Source of the DNA: Arctopsyche grandis
Lineage: Eukaryota > Arthropoda > Insecta > Trichoptera > Hydropsychidae
Length of the DNA: 64,000 nt
NCBI RefSeq assembly: GCF_051622035.1
Contig: NC_135360.1
Location: forward strand, 31,513,206 to 31,577,205
Direction: 5' to 3'
The translations under genes and the position numbers were made by a program. Positions 44,076 to 55,627 of this stretch are shown one piece after another; the stretch's first letter is position 1; every line of letters begins with the position of its first letter. The notes under the pieces were generated by a model, which saw nothing but the letters and a program-made list of their open reading frames with translations, had not been told where the DNA came from and ran no database searches.

Positions 44076-44172
44076 CAAAACAAAACGGAGTCAGCTTCCG
44101 CAAATTGAAATTTTTCAAAATCGGAGTCGGAGTCACTCGATTATGAAACGACTCCAACCCCATAGCCCTGTA
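44076..44172 (-). mobile_element. MITE terminal fragment (CAGGGCTATGG end)
   Basis: Minus strand starts CAGGGCTATGGGGTTGGAGT and continues with GTGACTCCGACTCCGATTTT. Shared with 4733-4817. GAGTCAGAGTCAGAGTC at about 44255-44271 may be part of the same element. 44280-44931 is otherwise unassigned. Confidence 0.4.
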
Positions 44173-44931
44173 TCTGAGATTTTTATCATTGTCAATACTC
44201 ATTGAGATCGTATTATGGGACAGTTAATAAATCAATATTCGTGTTCTTAATTAGAGTCAGAGTCAGAGTCGTGTGATTTTGGAAAAAGGAAAAATTTACC
44301 CTGTAATACACACAGAATCGTACGGCACGGCGTGCCAAGGTTGACTCCAGCTGAGAATAGGAGTGTCTTTTGTCATTGTTGATTCGTAAGTTGCTCTTAG
44401 ATTTCTTCAAATATGGCTAACAACGTTATCCATCACTGTCAAACCTATGTATGTATATATGTCAATATAAGGAAAATTTACCACTGAAAACAGGCGTGCT
44501 AGCGTTTCTTTATAATAATCTATTTTGAAGTATAATTTTTAATTTTTGTGTTGGCAGAAATATCCTAATATCGAAATATAGAAATATCCTATACTTTTTT
44601 TTAATAACGTCTCGTTTGTCTCCAAAACTTAATCTTCTGAATGAGGGAATCGTTTCGTTAGCCGAGTCTCTTGCCATATTTGTACCCAAAAATTATTTAT
44701 TAATATGTACTATTCTAATAAAAAAAATAGTTCAAAATGATGTTTTATATACACAAATCAGAATGTTCTTAGTAATAAATACTTGAAGAGATGAGTAAAT
44801 CAAAATATGTTTTATATTCGGTTTTATTTACGCCTATACATAACAAATCGCCAATACCGCGAAGGGAACACTATTGCGACGAGTCCGTGCAAGTGAACGA
44901 CGCGGCGGACCATATCCTAACTAGTGGCCGG

Positions 44932-45051
44932 ACCCATAGCGCGCCGTTTATTGTTCAATTGTTGTAAATGCTTTGTTAAAGGTTTTATCTTTGTAAATAG
45001 AGCCAAACCGCCCCGATTCCTGGAAAAAGCACGGTCTGAATCCGTAGTCTA
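44932..45051 (+). mobile_element. hAT MITE G, 120 bp
   Basis: Flanks ATCCTAAC (44924-44931) and ATCATAAC (45052-45059), a 7/8 duplication. Starts TAGTGGCCGGACCCATAGCG, ends ATCCGTAGTCTA. Contains TTCCTGGAAAAAGCACGGTC as in MITE D. Confidence 0.75.
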
Positions 45052-45224
45052 ATCATAACAAACCACTACCACATCTTCAGGTAGGGTTCTGGATACCGAT
45101 TTCTGTACTTAGCTAATCCAAATGAACAATGTCAATATGGACAACGATTTGAATGTACATATTGTAATTGAATTATTGATATGTTTTAATTTAAGGGGAT
45201 TATTCAATTCCATTATTCGTTTAT

Positions 45225-45470
45225 TCATTTTTAGTTTTGGATTTACTAATGGCCTACATTTGAAAAAGAGAAGAACATAAAGATAAAATACAATAACATG
45301 CATAAAAAAAAGCAAAAGCAAAAGCAGAAAAATATGATAAAAAGATAGTAAACAAAAAAAATAATGCATATAAAAATGAAGATAAGGTGAAAAAAATCAA
45401 ATAAAAGAATAAATAAAATCTTCACATCCTATTCTTAGTTTCACATTGAATATAAAGAGAGTATAATATT
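45225..45470 (-). mobile_element. SINE family 2 copy, hairpin partly deleted
   Basis: The A-rich body matches 35895-36240, but on the 3' side only one half of the hairpin (AATGGCC) remains next to TTAGTTTTGGA. Confidence 0.5.
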
Positions 45471-45740
45471 TATTTAAAAATTATTTTGCACCATTGTGGT
45501 ATTACAGTAAGAATCAAATGCGCCACAATGGCCTCCATAAGAAAATAAGAGAGAAAAATAAAAATCTTAATAATTCATAGATTAAAAAAATATAAAATGT
45601 AAAAGCAGAAAAGTACTATAAAACAAAAGAAAAATAGTACATAATGTAGATAAGGAAAAAAAATCACAGTGAGTCCCAAATGGACGAGAGTAGATTAAGA
45701 TTCCACTCATACATCACATTCAAATTAAGAAAATAATGAT
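45471..45740 (-). mobile_element. SINE family 2 copy directly following another
   Basis: The hairpin on the minus strand (GCCATTGTGGCGC ... CCACAATGG) is preserved although the loop has diverged. The 5' piece ATTTGGGACTCACTGTGA is present. Tandem with the previous copy. Confidence 0.55.
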
Positions 45741-45818
45741 GAGCTTACCAGATAAATTTCAAAATTATATTTCAATTTATATCATAGAAAGTTTTTGGAA
45801 CGGGCCAGAACTCTGGAG

Positions 45819-45928
45819 TAAAGGGCGGATAGGAAGCGTGCTTTTTCCAGGAATCAGGGCGTTTTGGGTCTATTTACAAAGCACAACAACAATTAACAAT
45901 GAACGGCACGCTTCCGGTCCAATCTCTA
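45819..45928 (+). mobile_element. hAT MITE H, 110 bp
   Basis: Perfect duplication CTCTGGAG (45811-45818, 45929-45936). Starts TAAAGGGCGGATAGG, ends CCGGTCCAATCTCTA. Confidence 0.85.
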
Positions 45929-45936
45929 CTCTGGAG

Positions 45937-46688
45937 TCAAAGAGCTCCCATACAAATATCCCCATTCTGTTTCGATTCAATTAAAAAACCACACTGACGA
46001 AAGCAACAAGTGAAAATTTTTCAAAAACATATTATTTTGTTGACATGGCCTTCCTTCCTGATTTTCACACAGTGGCAACAATGTTGCCGTCATAGCCGTC
46101 AACATGTCGACAGTGACACCATAGTGTGACCGAGCTGGATGCGTCGAAATTCGAGCCCGCAAATTGGAAAATTTTGAACGGACCACGTGCAAATTTGAAT
46201 AGTTTTTCATAATATGCGAAGTATAGGCTGGTTATAGTGTGGTGTCACGGCGTTGGCTTTGTTCTCAACTGGCCGTGATGGGCGTGACGCGTAATCTGGC
46301 ATACACAAACACACCGCGTCATATCTCGCGACTAACTTGTCCGGCTAATAATAATGTCTCAACTCGGAATAGTGGCAGGTGTTCTCGTGTCGGGGTCCGC
46401 AAACCCCACATTGACCCCTTCGAATTATGTCATGTCGTATTATGTACGTGTGTGTGTTTCCGATTTGTCAAAAATTATTCAAGCTTGAACATTGAACTGG
46501 CCGGTTTGATTGATGGGTAAACACATTCGATTGTATGAAAATATTTGCTTTATTAATTTTTGCAATACGACGGCTTTTTCAATTGAATTCAGCTGGTTTA
46601 GCTATTATATATATACTCGTATATATATATATATACCAGTATAGAGGTTGTGGGTTCAAATCCAGACCGGAATCGAAAACATATCTAA
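45937..46688. other. Unassigned; SINE-like B-box piece at 46640-46672
   Basis: 46080-46500 is less AT-rich with chance frames only. GGTTGTGGGTTCAAATCC near 46645 resembles the SINE head but is isolated. A (TA)n stretch lies at 46605-46636. Confidence 0.35.
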
Positions 46689-46935
46689 AGGCCGCGCCGC
46701 ACCGTGCGACTTGCGAGCGACTTGGTTGAGGGCTACCAGACCAATGCATGCAGGTAGATAGGACATGCTACACCCGTCAACTTTTTTGTCGCACACATTT
46801 CCATACATTTTACGTGTCGCGCAACTAGTCGGCGACAAACAAGTTGACGGGTGTGGCATGTCCCATCAACCTGCATGCATTGGTCTGGTCGCCCTCAACC
46901 AAGTCGCTTGCAAGTCGCACGGTGCGGCCCGGCCC
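46689..46935 (-). mobile_element. Foldback MITE, full palindromic form, 247 bp
   Basis: Arms of about 95 bp (46689-46783 and 46841-46935) are near-perfect reverse complements, with TAA on each side (46686-46688, 46936-46938). The centre matches that of the 175-bp forms in opposite orientation, so this copy is inverted relative to them. The short forms lack about 75 bp of one arm. Confidence 0.85.
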
Positions 46936-46936
46936 T

Positions 46937-47062
46937 AAGTCTGACCACTGCAGAAAATTTCCGAATAAATTACCTTTTATCGAAGTCAAGCCAGGGCTTG
47001 AACCCGAGAACCTCTCGATGGGTAGCATTAACGCAACCACCGAGCTATACCTTTGGCTATAA
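46937..47062 (-). mobile_element. SINE family 1 head fragment
   Basis: On the minus strand a head (ATAGCTCGGTGGTTGCGTTA; B-box-like GGTTCAAGCCC) and the first part of the body are recognisable up to the foldback MITE junction. The remainder is missing. 47063-47559 is unassigned AT-rich sequence. Confidence 0.5.
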
Positions 47063-47559
47063 GAAAGATATAGAAAAATATATAAGAAACGGGTCAGATT
47101 TATGACGTAATTCTCAATAAGAGGGGAAGGTGAGGTAAGAAGAATATTGTGCCTTCTTCATCGTCCCACTTTTGTTTCGTGTAATGTTTCAGCGTTGCAA
47201 ATTTTCGTTACATCAAAGAAATTCACTATACCGTTCGCAAATAAGCTTTGCTTCAAAAATAGAACTTAAGCCGAACATTCATGTTATGTAAGTTATGTAC
47301 CAGAGTACTATGAGATAGTATAAAAAATGTTGTGGTTTTATATTAAAATGTTAGACTTGTATAGCTGGCAAACAAACATTTATCTTTACATACATCATAC
47401 ATGTTTAACAATAGAAGGTCGTATTTGTAATTCAATAATTTTCTTACAGAATATGGAAAGTATTTCTGAAACTAATTTTATCTAATTGCATTTAAAACCA
47501 TGATAATGGGTGAAACTTCTGGGTCATATATGTATGTATATAGTTTTATTTATAGATTA

Positions 47560-47690
47560 CAAAGAGTGAGTCACGTAAGTAGAAGAATGGACAGAAGACA
47601 AAGGAAGTGCCTGAATGGTATACTAGAGAATGTAAAAAAGTGCGAGGAAAAGAATATGAGGGGGGGGGGGGGTGAAATTAGGTTGTAAAA
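47560..47690 (+). pseudogene. RTE LINE fragment
   Basis: SHVSRRMDRRQ followed, after a frameshift, by PEWYTRECKKVRGKEYE corresponds to the GHVAR...DDRW...LEWYPR...KR.RG segment of RTE elements. A run of G residues follows at 47660. Confidence 0.6.
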
Positions 47691-48049
47691 TAAAAGTCGC
47701 TCAAAACAGTGAAAAATTCAAAAGTGAATCGCAGTTAGTATTTTCAAATTAATTGAAATTATTTTTAGTATCCATTTTGTGACACAATTCCAACCACAGT
47801 TATAAACGAATGTCATTTGATATTAATAAACACGTTCATTTAAGAAAATAGTGTAGATTATAAAGCAATTATATATAATGTAAGATACACAGTTTTACAA
47901 CAGTATTGTTGAATGTGCCTTATTTAGTATTTGATTTATACAAATTCACTAGCTACTTTAAGAACCAATAAAAACAGTAGTAGTTTCTAGAGACTGAGAG
48001 GTCTCGGGTTCGATCCCTGATTATAAACTCGATTGAAAAGAATCATTTA

Positions 48050-48608
48050 TTTTATTTTTTATTTTTTACATACGTATTTTGCATATACAAATATACCAGG
48101 AAAGCCTAACAGGTAAACCCCAATGCGCCTTCCTGGTCAATTACAAACAATGCAGCATTTTTATTACATACGTCGTTGAATTACGAGACACTGAAAACTC
48201 GAAATTAACAAGACATCTATGAATTTGAACGAACATTTTTATTGTACATTAATCATATCGTGGTGACATATTAGGTAGGAAGGTTTTTAGCCAATTTAAT
48301 CAGGAACCGTTTCAACAATTAAAACAGAAAAATTGGCAAACTCTGATAGGAAACGATCGACCAGAAGTAAAGAGCGGACCCAGAGCGCGCTGTTCATTGT
48401 TCACATGTTGTAAATGCATTGTTAAAGGTTTGCCGAACCTTTTTTACAGAGCATTTACAATAATGGAACAATAGACGGCGCGCTTCCAGTCCTACCTCTA
48501 ACCTGGAGTCACAAATATCCAGGTTTGACCAGCAGCATTACAGAAAATACTCAACCGGCGTCCTCTCCGCGCTAAGCAAAATTCCAACCACGGAGCCATA
48601 CTGCTGGT
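48050..48608 (-). mobile_element. SINE family 1 copy interrupted by hAT MITE I
   Basis: The minus strand gives head (48600), body, 3' hairpin (CCAGGAAGGCGCATTGGGG; the other half is CTTTCCTGG, one change) and A-rich tail at 48050. The body is split at 48360 by the MITE. A plus-oriented scrap of SINE head (GGGTTCGATCCC) lies at 47985-48030. Confidence 0.75.
48368..48500 (+). mobile_element. hAT MITE I, 133 bp, inserted in a SINE
   Basis: Flanks ACCAGAAG (48360-48367) and ACCTGGAG (48501-48508) derive from the SINE body, where other copies read ACC(A/T)GGAG. This confirms the insertion point and the 8-bp duplication length. Starts TAAAGAGCGGACCC, ends CAGTCCTACCTCTA. Confidence 0.85.
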
Positions 48609-50420
48609 TATTTTGTATAATTTCTTCCATTTCAGTTCTTTCTGCTGGTCAGATTTGAATATTTGTGACTCCGAGTAAAGTTTCATGTTGAAATGTAGAG
48701 CGCCGTCCCACTTGATCGGTGGATCTTCGCTCTGTCAAATGTCGGTTGTGGTTTATGGTGAAATTGGAACAGAAAAAGAAGCAGTAGAAGCAGTCGTCGG
48801 TTACCAGCGTTGAAGTGTATCCGATTTGGAACACCTGAGGTGATGATGGTGCAACGCGACCTCGCTTCCGCGTGCCAGGCCTTGGGCCCACATAACTGAG
48901 GACGATCGCTACTTGCAACTAAAACGCACACACCGACAAACAACCACGTCGAATCAAAACAAAAAAACAATCCTTTCAACGTTCAGGAAGCGATCCGAGG
49001 CGCAAAATCCCCTGTAATTGCGAAATTGCGAACTGGAAGGGACACCTACTGGGACGGGAGCAAAAAACACGTAATAGAGATGCTCGAGTTTCATACCGGG
49101 AGCACGGTGTGATCTAGCGCGTGCTGCCAAAGCACAGCTGAGAGAATGAATGTTTGATCGTAAGTACGACGAGCAAATTTTGGAACCTCGCCAGATATTC
49201 GTGAAGATATGCTATTTAAATGATTGTTAAGGTACATACAAATATCATCGTTTTTCGATATTTTTTCCCCATTCACAAAGCGGCCAAGTTCTCTGAGCTG
49301 CTCATCATGCTGAGTTTCGCAAGATATACGTTGTACGTCTCTCTCCTTCTCTCTAGTTGGTTTTGTCCGTTCGTTCGTAGTAGAATACCTAATTCTGGGT
49401 CAGCGGCTCACACAAATTACGTTCGAAAGTGTAACTCAATTGTTCGTGTAATAATGCGACCCTGCCGATGTGTCGAAATGCACGTAGTTTATATCAAATT
49501 CCCAAGGAACAAAAAAAGGTTCATCATCGTCTATTATGACACTGTTTGAATATCGTCGGTGTTTGGGTGTTGGAAACGGCTCAAAAGCCAAGGTGAAAAC
49601 GTTTGGATATATGTACACATTTGAGAGCAAAAGTGGCACAAGTGTGAGGGTAAGTCAATGATAATGTAGCCATGAGAAGGGTTTTTCCTATAATGGATGT
49701 TTGGAATAGATGAAAGGTGTCGAAAGAAGAAGGCTTGGGTTAGGAATACGACTGGTGAAGACACGCGTATAATAGATACAAAATGATCAAGATTGGAAAT
49801 GGATTCACTCTTCTTTCGTTCCATTTGAAGCTACTGTAAAATATATGTAATTGCCTTTGAAACATATGTATGTACATATATTATATATAAATTATTTGAA
49901 AGGAATTGTACTAAGTTAAATTAAAATGCGTATATGCTATAATGTAGTTCTATTCATCTAATGACTCACAGTGTAAACCAGTTTCAAGTTTCATTTAAAA
50001 AGAATAGCAACTTATAATCAGTAGTCTTCTAGCTGATTTGTGAACACATGACTCATTAGTAAAGTCAATAGTCACAAATTTGCTCTTCAATAGTCTGAAA
50101 ACTACTATTAACTTAATGAGAAACTTCAGAAGGAATGATAGATAGGTTGGAACTTCAGATGTGGCAAGTTCTGATTGCAGCTACATAAGATAGCTTCTTC
50201 TTTCTGGACATAATTAAAGGTACGTTTTAAGGAAAATTCATACTATCCAGCACTGCAAGGCAACAGCCCGGTGCACGGAAAAGACTACCTTTATTCATAA
50301 TATACAGAAGCGCACGTCCAGACAGGTTTTATCCGAGTGAAAAGCAAAATCGGCTTACATCTACAAGACAGAGCGCGACGATACGACGCAATATTGCTTG
50401 CGCCGTATCGTCGATTCAAT
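48609..50420. other. Unassigned; mixed composition
   Basis: 48640-49080 and 49260-49500 are less AT-rich with CpG-bearing words and overlapping chance frames on both strands; no domain is recognised. An inverted repeat CGACGATACG ... CGTATCGTCG lies at about 50377-50413. Confidence 0.35.
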
Positions 50421-50428
50421 GTTATCAC

Positions 50429-50534
50429 TAGAGGTAGGACCGGAAGCGCGCCGTCTATAAAAGGTTCGGCAAATCTTTAACAATGCATTTACAACATGTG
50501 AACAATGAACAGCGCGCTCTGGGTCCACTCTATA
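50429..50534 (+). mobile_element. hAT MITE J, 106 bp
   Basis: Perfect duplication GTTATCAC (50421-50428, 50535-50542). Starts TAGAGGTAGGACCGGAAGCG, ends GCTCTGGGTCCACTCTATA. Confidence 0.9.
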
Positions 50535-50598
50535 GTTATCACAATACGACACAATATTCAATGTTTCCGAAAATAATCATATACGCATGCGCACTTTA

Positions 50599-50769
50599 CT
50601 GGTTCGGTGATTATTCCGCAAAGAGCGATTTCGCACACGTCACTATAATCTCGATCACGGAACATCTGGCACCCAAAACCTCCATCACGCGAAATATTAT
50701 ACTAACGAGAACTCCGTAAGTATTCGCGATTTTTAAGGAATTTGCAATTTGCGGAATAATCCGTTTACC
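50599..50769 (+). mobile_element. MITE family Y copy 2, 171 bp
   Basis: CACTTTA occurs on both sides (50592-50598, 50770-50776). Ends CTGGTTCGGTGATTATTCCG and CGGAATAATCCGTTTACC form inverted repeats. Internal text matches 17946-18138. Confidence 0.75.
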
Positions 50770-50776
50770 CACTTTA

Positions 50777-51424
50777 ATATGACATATGTCATGCGTGAAT
50801 GTTTCCAAAGAAAATCGGTTGTTCAAAGAAAACCGTTACGTCGGCACATGTTACGTCTTTGCCTCGTACACATTACGGAGCATATGAATTATGTTCCGGA
50901 CATTTCATCGCATGGCCATTTTATCGCGGTGGCCCTTTATCGCCAGCACAATTCACTGACAGATTTGATGCAAATATTTTTTATCCACAATATTAAACTT
51001 TAATTTTCGTATAGTATAATTTTATTGCCGTATGATATCTGACGGCGGGTTGTCACCACGATGGAATGGTCGTGCGATGAAATGTCCAAGAACCGAATGT
51101 GTCCACACAGAATGTACCGAAGAAAACTTTTCTTACTTCTGTTTAGGAGCAGTTGCCAGTCTGTGATGTGCCAGTATGAATAGACCTTTTAAAGTACAAA
51201 GCACGTGAAATGTGGTTATGCTAATTTTTTAAATCTTCAGTCGCACCCAGAGAATATAGATTATTACCAAATATGGCATTATTTATTTTTATATATCAAA
51301 ATTTAAATTGAAATCGCTTGTTTTTATAAAAGTACAGCAAAGATAATACATTTCACATCTCATTTGGCACAAATCATTTTGATACTGAAATATAATATGT
51401 ATAATTAGATCATCCTGATATTTA
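50777..51424. other. Unassigned
   Basis: 50790-51160 has mixed composition; overlapping frames without recognised domains. Confidence 0.4.
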
Positions 51425-51865
51425 TTTATTTTTACATAGATATACAGGAAGGCTTGACAGGAAGACCCCAATGTGCCTTCCTGGACAATTAATGCAATGC
51501 AGCATTTTATTATTACATTAATCACTGTATTTCCACAAGCTGAAGGACACGAAACAACAATTAATTAATTAATTAATTACAGAATAAATCCATTGAGACA
51601 TCTATGGATTTAGATTTTGTACATAATTTTTACAAATTATACACACAATAAATACAGAAGATTTGTGACAACAGGAAAGATGATTTTTTGGCAATTTTGA
51701 GGAACTGTTTCAACAATAATCAGATAAAATTGGCAAACTCTGATAAGAAACGATCGATTTGGAGTCACAAATACCCCCAAATCTAACCAGCAGTATGGCG
51801 GATCGAACCCACTGATCACTTGGTGCTAAACATACACGCTACCATTAAGCCATACTGCTGGCTAT
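51425..51865 (-). mobile_element. SINE family 1 copy (subtype shared with 55150-55627)
   Basis: Head near 51860, B-box region degraded, and the hairpin arms are CAGGAAGGC and GCCTTCCTG. It shares with 55150-55627 a body variant containing (TTAA)n and CAACAGGAAAGATGATTTTT. Confidence 0.7.
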
Positions 51866-52617
51866 ATGTATAGTAAGTATAATACATATGATTGATCGAC
51901 AATTCCTGAAATCGTCCAGTAATTCTGGGAATTTACAACATGAAACGCCGATACCGGATTCCAGGAACCGGTGTACAATTCAGATAATTCCATTTCCGAG
52001 AGTTTTCCTTTGAGATGGCGGATTTTCCTGAAACTGTACCGGATCGAATGTGGAAAATGCACACACAACTAATACTTTTCATACACACGATCACATAACC
52101 GGGTTTATATAGAACGATACACATGAAATCGCCGATCTAAAACAGAAACGCCAGTGAAAGTAAACTGCTACAACACAACAATCACGATTGTCTTGACTCG
52201 TTCGCACACACTCGGCCTTACCGAAAAAAGCGAACTAATTCGTTTTTATTCGCGTTATTTAATCGCGAACAATGAATCGACAGTCTCTGCATACTACACG
52301 TATGTATAGTAGAACCTGATCGATCGTGTTCGCGCTAATTGCATGGGTTTTTATTTTATTTTATAATATGTACATATTTTCTACTTTTGCTAGGTGGAAG
52401 TTTACCATACGATATTGAATGGTTCGTGACTATTTTAGCTTTTATCTTTGGTCGTTATCGCTAGAACGTCTCTTTGGCACACATTTTGTCGACGTTCGCG
52501 GTCAATCCGACGTTCTAAATCATTGCGGCGAGGTAATCAAGGAATCGTTTGAGGGTACAGTATCGATCATCGAAATAGTAGTAGATACCATGCATTTGTA
52601 AAAGTATTATTTATTAG
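51866..52617. other. Unassigned
   Basis: No repeat or domain recognised; a weak CpG-bearing stretch at 52440-52570. Confidence 0.4.
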
Positions 52618-52823
52618 GTAATTGGATTATTAGTCACATTGCGATCGCCCAAAAGACAATTCTTGCCATGAAAATCGCGAATACGGAATATTTGGCACTC
52701 GAGTTCTCGTTAGTATGATACAAGTTATCGTTAATATGATGGACTTTTCTGTTGCCGGATGTTCCGGAGATTTTAGTGACTTTTGAGCGAGCCCTTTGTG
52801 ACCAATAATTAATCACCGAACCA
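52618..52823 (-). mobile_element. MITE family Y copy 3, 206 bp
   Basis: Flanks TTTATTAG (52610-52617) and TTTATTAA (52824-52831), a 7/8 duplication. The minus strand starts TGGTTCGGTGATTAATTATT and ends CAATGTGACTAATAATCC; internal CACTAAAATCTCCGGAACAT matches the other copies. Confidence 0.7.
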
Positions 52824-52831
52824 TTTATTAA

Positions 52832-54377
52832 CACTTCAATGGCCACTACATTGTATTTCAATTTGAAACACTACTGGATAGACTTGAATTCATGACTGCT
52901 ACGACCTATTTCCCCCTCCATTCAGTGTAATGCTCTATAAGGTGCAATGCTCACGCACAGTCAGACAGACACGTGGAGGTGGTCAACCGAGACACTCCTT
53001 TTAGGCGAACTGCTCACATCACTGATAAGTTTGGAAGCCTTGACACGTGAAAGTAGTCTCTCAAGACTCACTCATACACACAATAGTCCTCGGCACGCAC
53101 CTTATGGAGCAACAAAGGAAAGTGTAGGTACTTTTAAATTACAAATAAATGTAAGACAAAGAGAGGAGCAAGCATTTCATGTCATCATACTGAATCCCAA
53201 ACACAATCCTGATACAAGCCCGAACAACTACATTTTATTTGAAATACATTTGAAGCGGTTGTTAGGTAGCTCTCTTTCTCTCTCTCTCTCTTTCTTTAGT
53301 GGTTGTAAATGCAAGCGCGTGAGTGAGATGCACTAGGAGGTGACATTTTATGATTTTTGGTGTCGTAAACATCGGCTCGTGACCTCTATGATAAAAAAGC
53401 CCCTGAAAATATAATAAATTTAGCAACTATTTAATGTTTTTGAATATCTTAAAAATCGAATTATTTATTTAGGAGGGGGGTGCAAAATCAAATTGCGCTT
53501 AGGGCCTCCAAAAGATTTGGATTTTATAATTTGAGTAGTCAAACATTAACATCATTCTAAAAATACTACTGTCCAAAAGTATGAACGTTTTTTTAAAATA
53601 AATTGGTGAAAAAGCATTCGTAGAACTCGTTCTTCAATTTTTTCTCAAATTAAAACGAAGCCTTTTCATAAAAGCGGGTTTTTCAATTGAATTTGAGCAA
53701 TTCCTTTTAACATTCCCTTGCATTTTGTCATCCGATATAAACAATATATGTACATTATTGAAAATTTGCTCGCAATAACCTCCTACTATCACAAAAGAAT
53801 TGTTGTATTAAAAGAATATTATATTTAAAACGTTTTGCGTGGGGGGGTAGCGGTGCGGGTCGAGCTGGGATCAGAGCCCATTTAATTAACGCTTCCGAAA
53901 TCGTAGAAGTTTACACTTCAAAAATCAATTCAACCTACAAAAAAGCAACAAAACTTTTTACGACAGAGAATTTTACTGTATACTGAAAATCTTAATTTCT
54001 CATAATAAAACAGAAGCTGCGAAACATTAAAGGTTTACGTATTCTAAACTCGCTCCGGCTACAACAGTTTATTAGCCTTCATATCAACTGTTCATAATAA
54101 GTTTTCAAGCAGAGGTGCTAAACCTTTACGATACGTCGTAAACTAATGTTAATTCGCGCCACGCACGATCCCTTCCCTCGACCCTCCCCCCCAGCTAAAT
54201 TAATATCGATATGCGAACATATTTAAAACTTCCGGTCCGCAAATTTTATTTCCGGCTTATCTAATACATCCGATATCCACGTGAATAGCGTGTACATTAG
54301 GGCAACCACACTCTGTCCATTAGGAGAGATTAAGTAAATTTTTAGGCAAAAGCAATTTATTCATTTTTTAAATGTCA
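52832..54377. other. Unassigned; inverted words at 52930-53115
   Basis: TGCTCTATAAGGTGC (about 52931) and GCACCTTATGGAGCA (about 53097) are reverse complements with one mismatch and may bound a MITE. A (CT)n run lies at 53271-53293. The 129-residue frame at 52947-53336 crosses these and has no domain. Confidence 0.35.
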
Positions 54378-54530
54378 CATAGCAGCATAGATCAGTGGTT
54401 AGCGTATAACGCTTTCAATTATATAGTCACAGGTTAAATCCTTGGCATTGTGCAGTTGACCAGACCTAGGATATGTGACTTGGAAGTCGATCGTTTCCTA
54501 TAAGAGTTTACCAATTTATCTGATTTCATT
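54378..54530 (+). mobile_element. SINE family 1 head and proximal body, plus orientation
   Basis: AGCAGCATAGATCAGTGGTT, B-box-like GGTTAAATCC and AAGTCGATCGTTTCCTATAA match the family; the 3' half with the hairpin is absent. 54531-55149 is AT-rich and unassigned. Confidence 0.6.
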
Positions 54531-55149
54531 GATACGCTTCTTACAAACTGTGCAACACTCTCCTATATTTCCCGCGAAATTTGGAATTACATCATCTCGA
54601 ATTTTCTGATTTATTTAATGCTGAAAATTTGTTGACAGATTTTTCTATAATTGTTATTCGATGTCTGTAATTGGCCTTGAATAATATTTATGTACAAAGT
54701 TTGACCATAGATGTCGTGGATAAAATAAAAATAAATGGGTGTGTATCTGTATAAATAAATTAATAAATAAAACTGGTGGGTCCAAATCAGATTGAAGGTC
54801 AATCGAATCACAAAGGGCATCAATAGCTTTGAATAATTTGAACAAACAATAAGAATTTCGAGTGCTTTTTGATCTTAAAAACATAATTTACAAATATGTT
54901 TATCGAAGAGCAGGCGGACCTAAATTGGAACCTTAAGGAGCACCCGAATACATAAGGTGTTCGTGAGAAACCTAGCTGCAGTAGTAAACATATTGCCATT
55001 GCCTCTCAAACTATGATTTTTAATACTCAAAAAATATCGTATAGTCCCAGCAGATTATTTTGCAAATGTACATACATATATATTATATAATTTTTTGTGC
55101 GTATTACACCATAAACAGAGTGGTGAATGTAAATTAATAAAAAAAATGT

Positions 55150-55627
55150 GGGTGAGGATTTTGGAAAGAAACAGCAAATTTTATTTTTACATAGATATAT
55201 ACCAGGAAGGTTTGACAGGAAGACCCCAATGCGCCTTCCTGGACAATTAATTACAAACAATGCAGCATGTTATTATTACATAAATCACTGTATTTCCACA
55301 AGCTGAAGAACACGAAATAACAATTAATTAATTAATTAATTAAATAATTAATCCATTGAGACATCTATGGATTTCGATTTTGTACATAATTTTTACAAAT
55401 TATACACACAATAAATACAGAAGATTTGTGACAACAGGAAAGATGATTTTTTGCAAATTTTGAGGAACAGTTTAAACAATGATCAGATAAAATGGGCAAA
55501 CTCTGATAAGAAACGATTGATTTGGAGTCACAAATACGCCCAAATCTAACCAGCAGTATAACGGATCGAACCCACTAATCACTCAGTGCTAAACATACAC
55601 GCTACCATTGAGCCATACTGCTGGCAC
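55150..55627 (-). mobile_element. SINE family 1 copy with extended 3' tail
   Basis: Complete head and body; hairpin CCAGGAAGGC ... ACCTTCCTGG; and, beyond the A-rich piece, GCTGTTTCTTTCCAAAATC shared with 31080-31120. The shared flank shows these two copies come from one longer source. Confidence 0.75.

Noticed and set aside
52947..53336. 129-residue plus-strand frame
   Set aside because: It crosses an inverted repeat and a (CT)n run that supplies its SLSLSL segment; no family is recognised.
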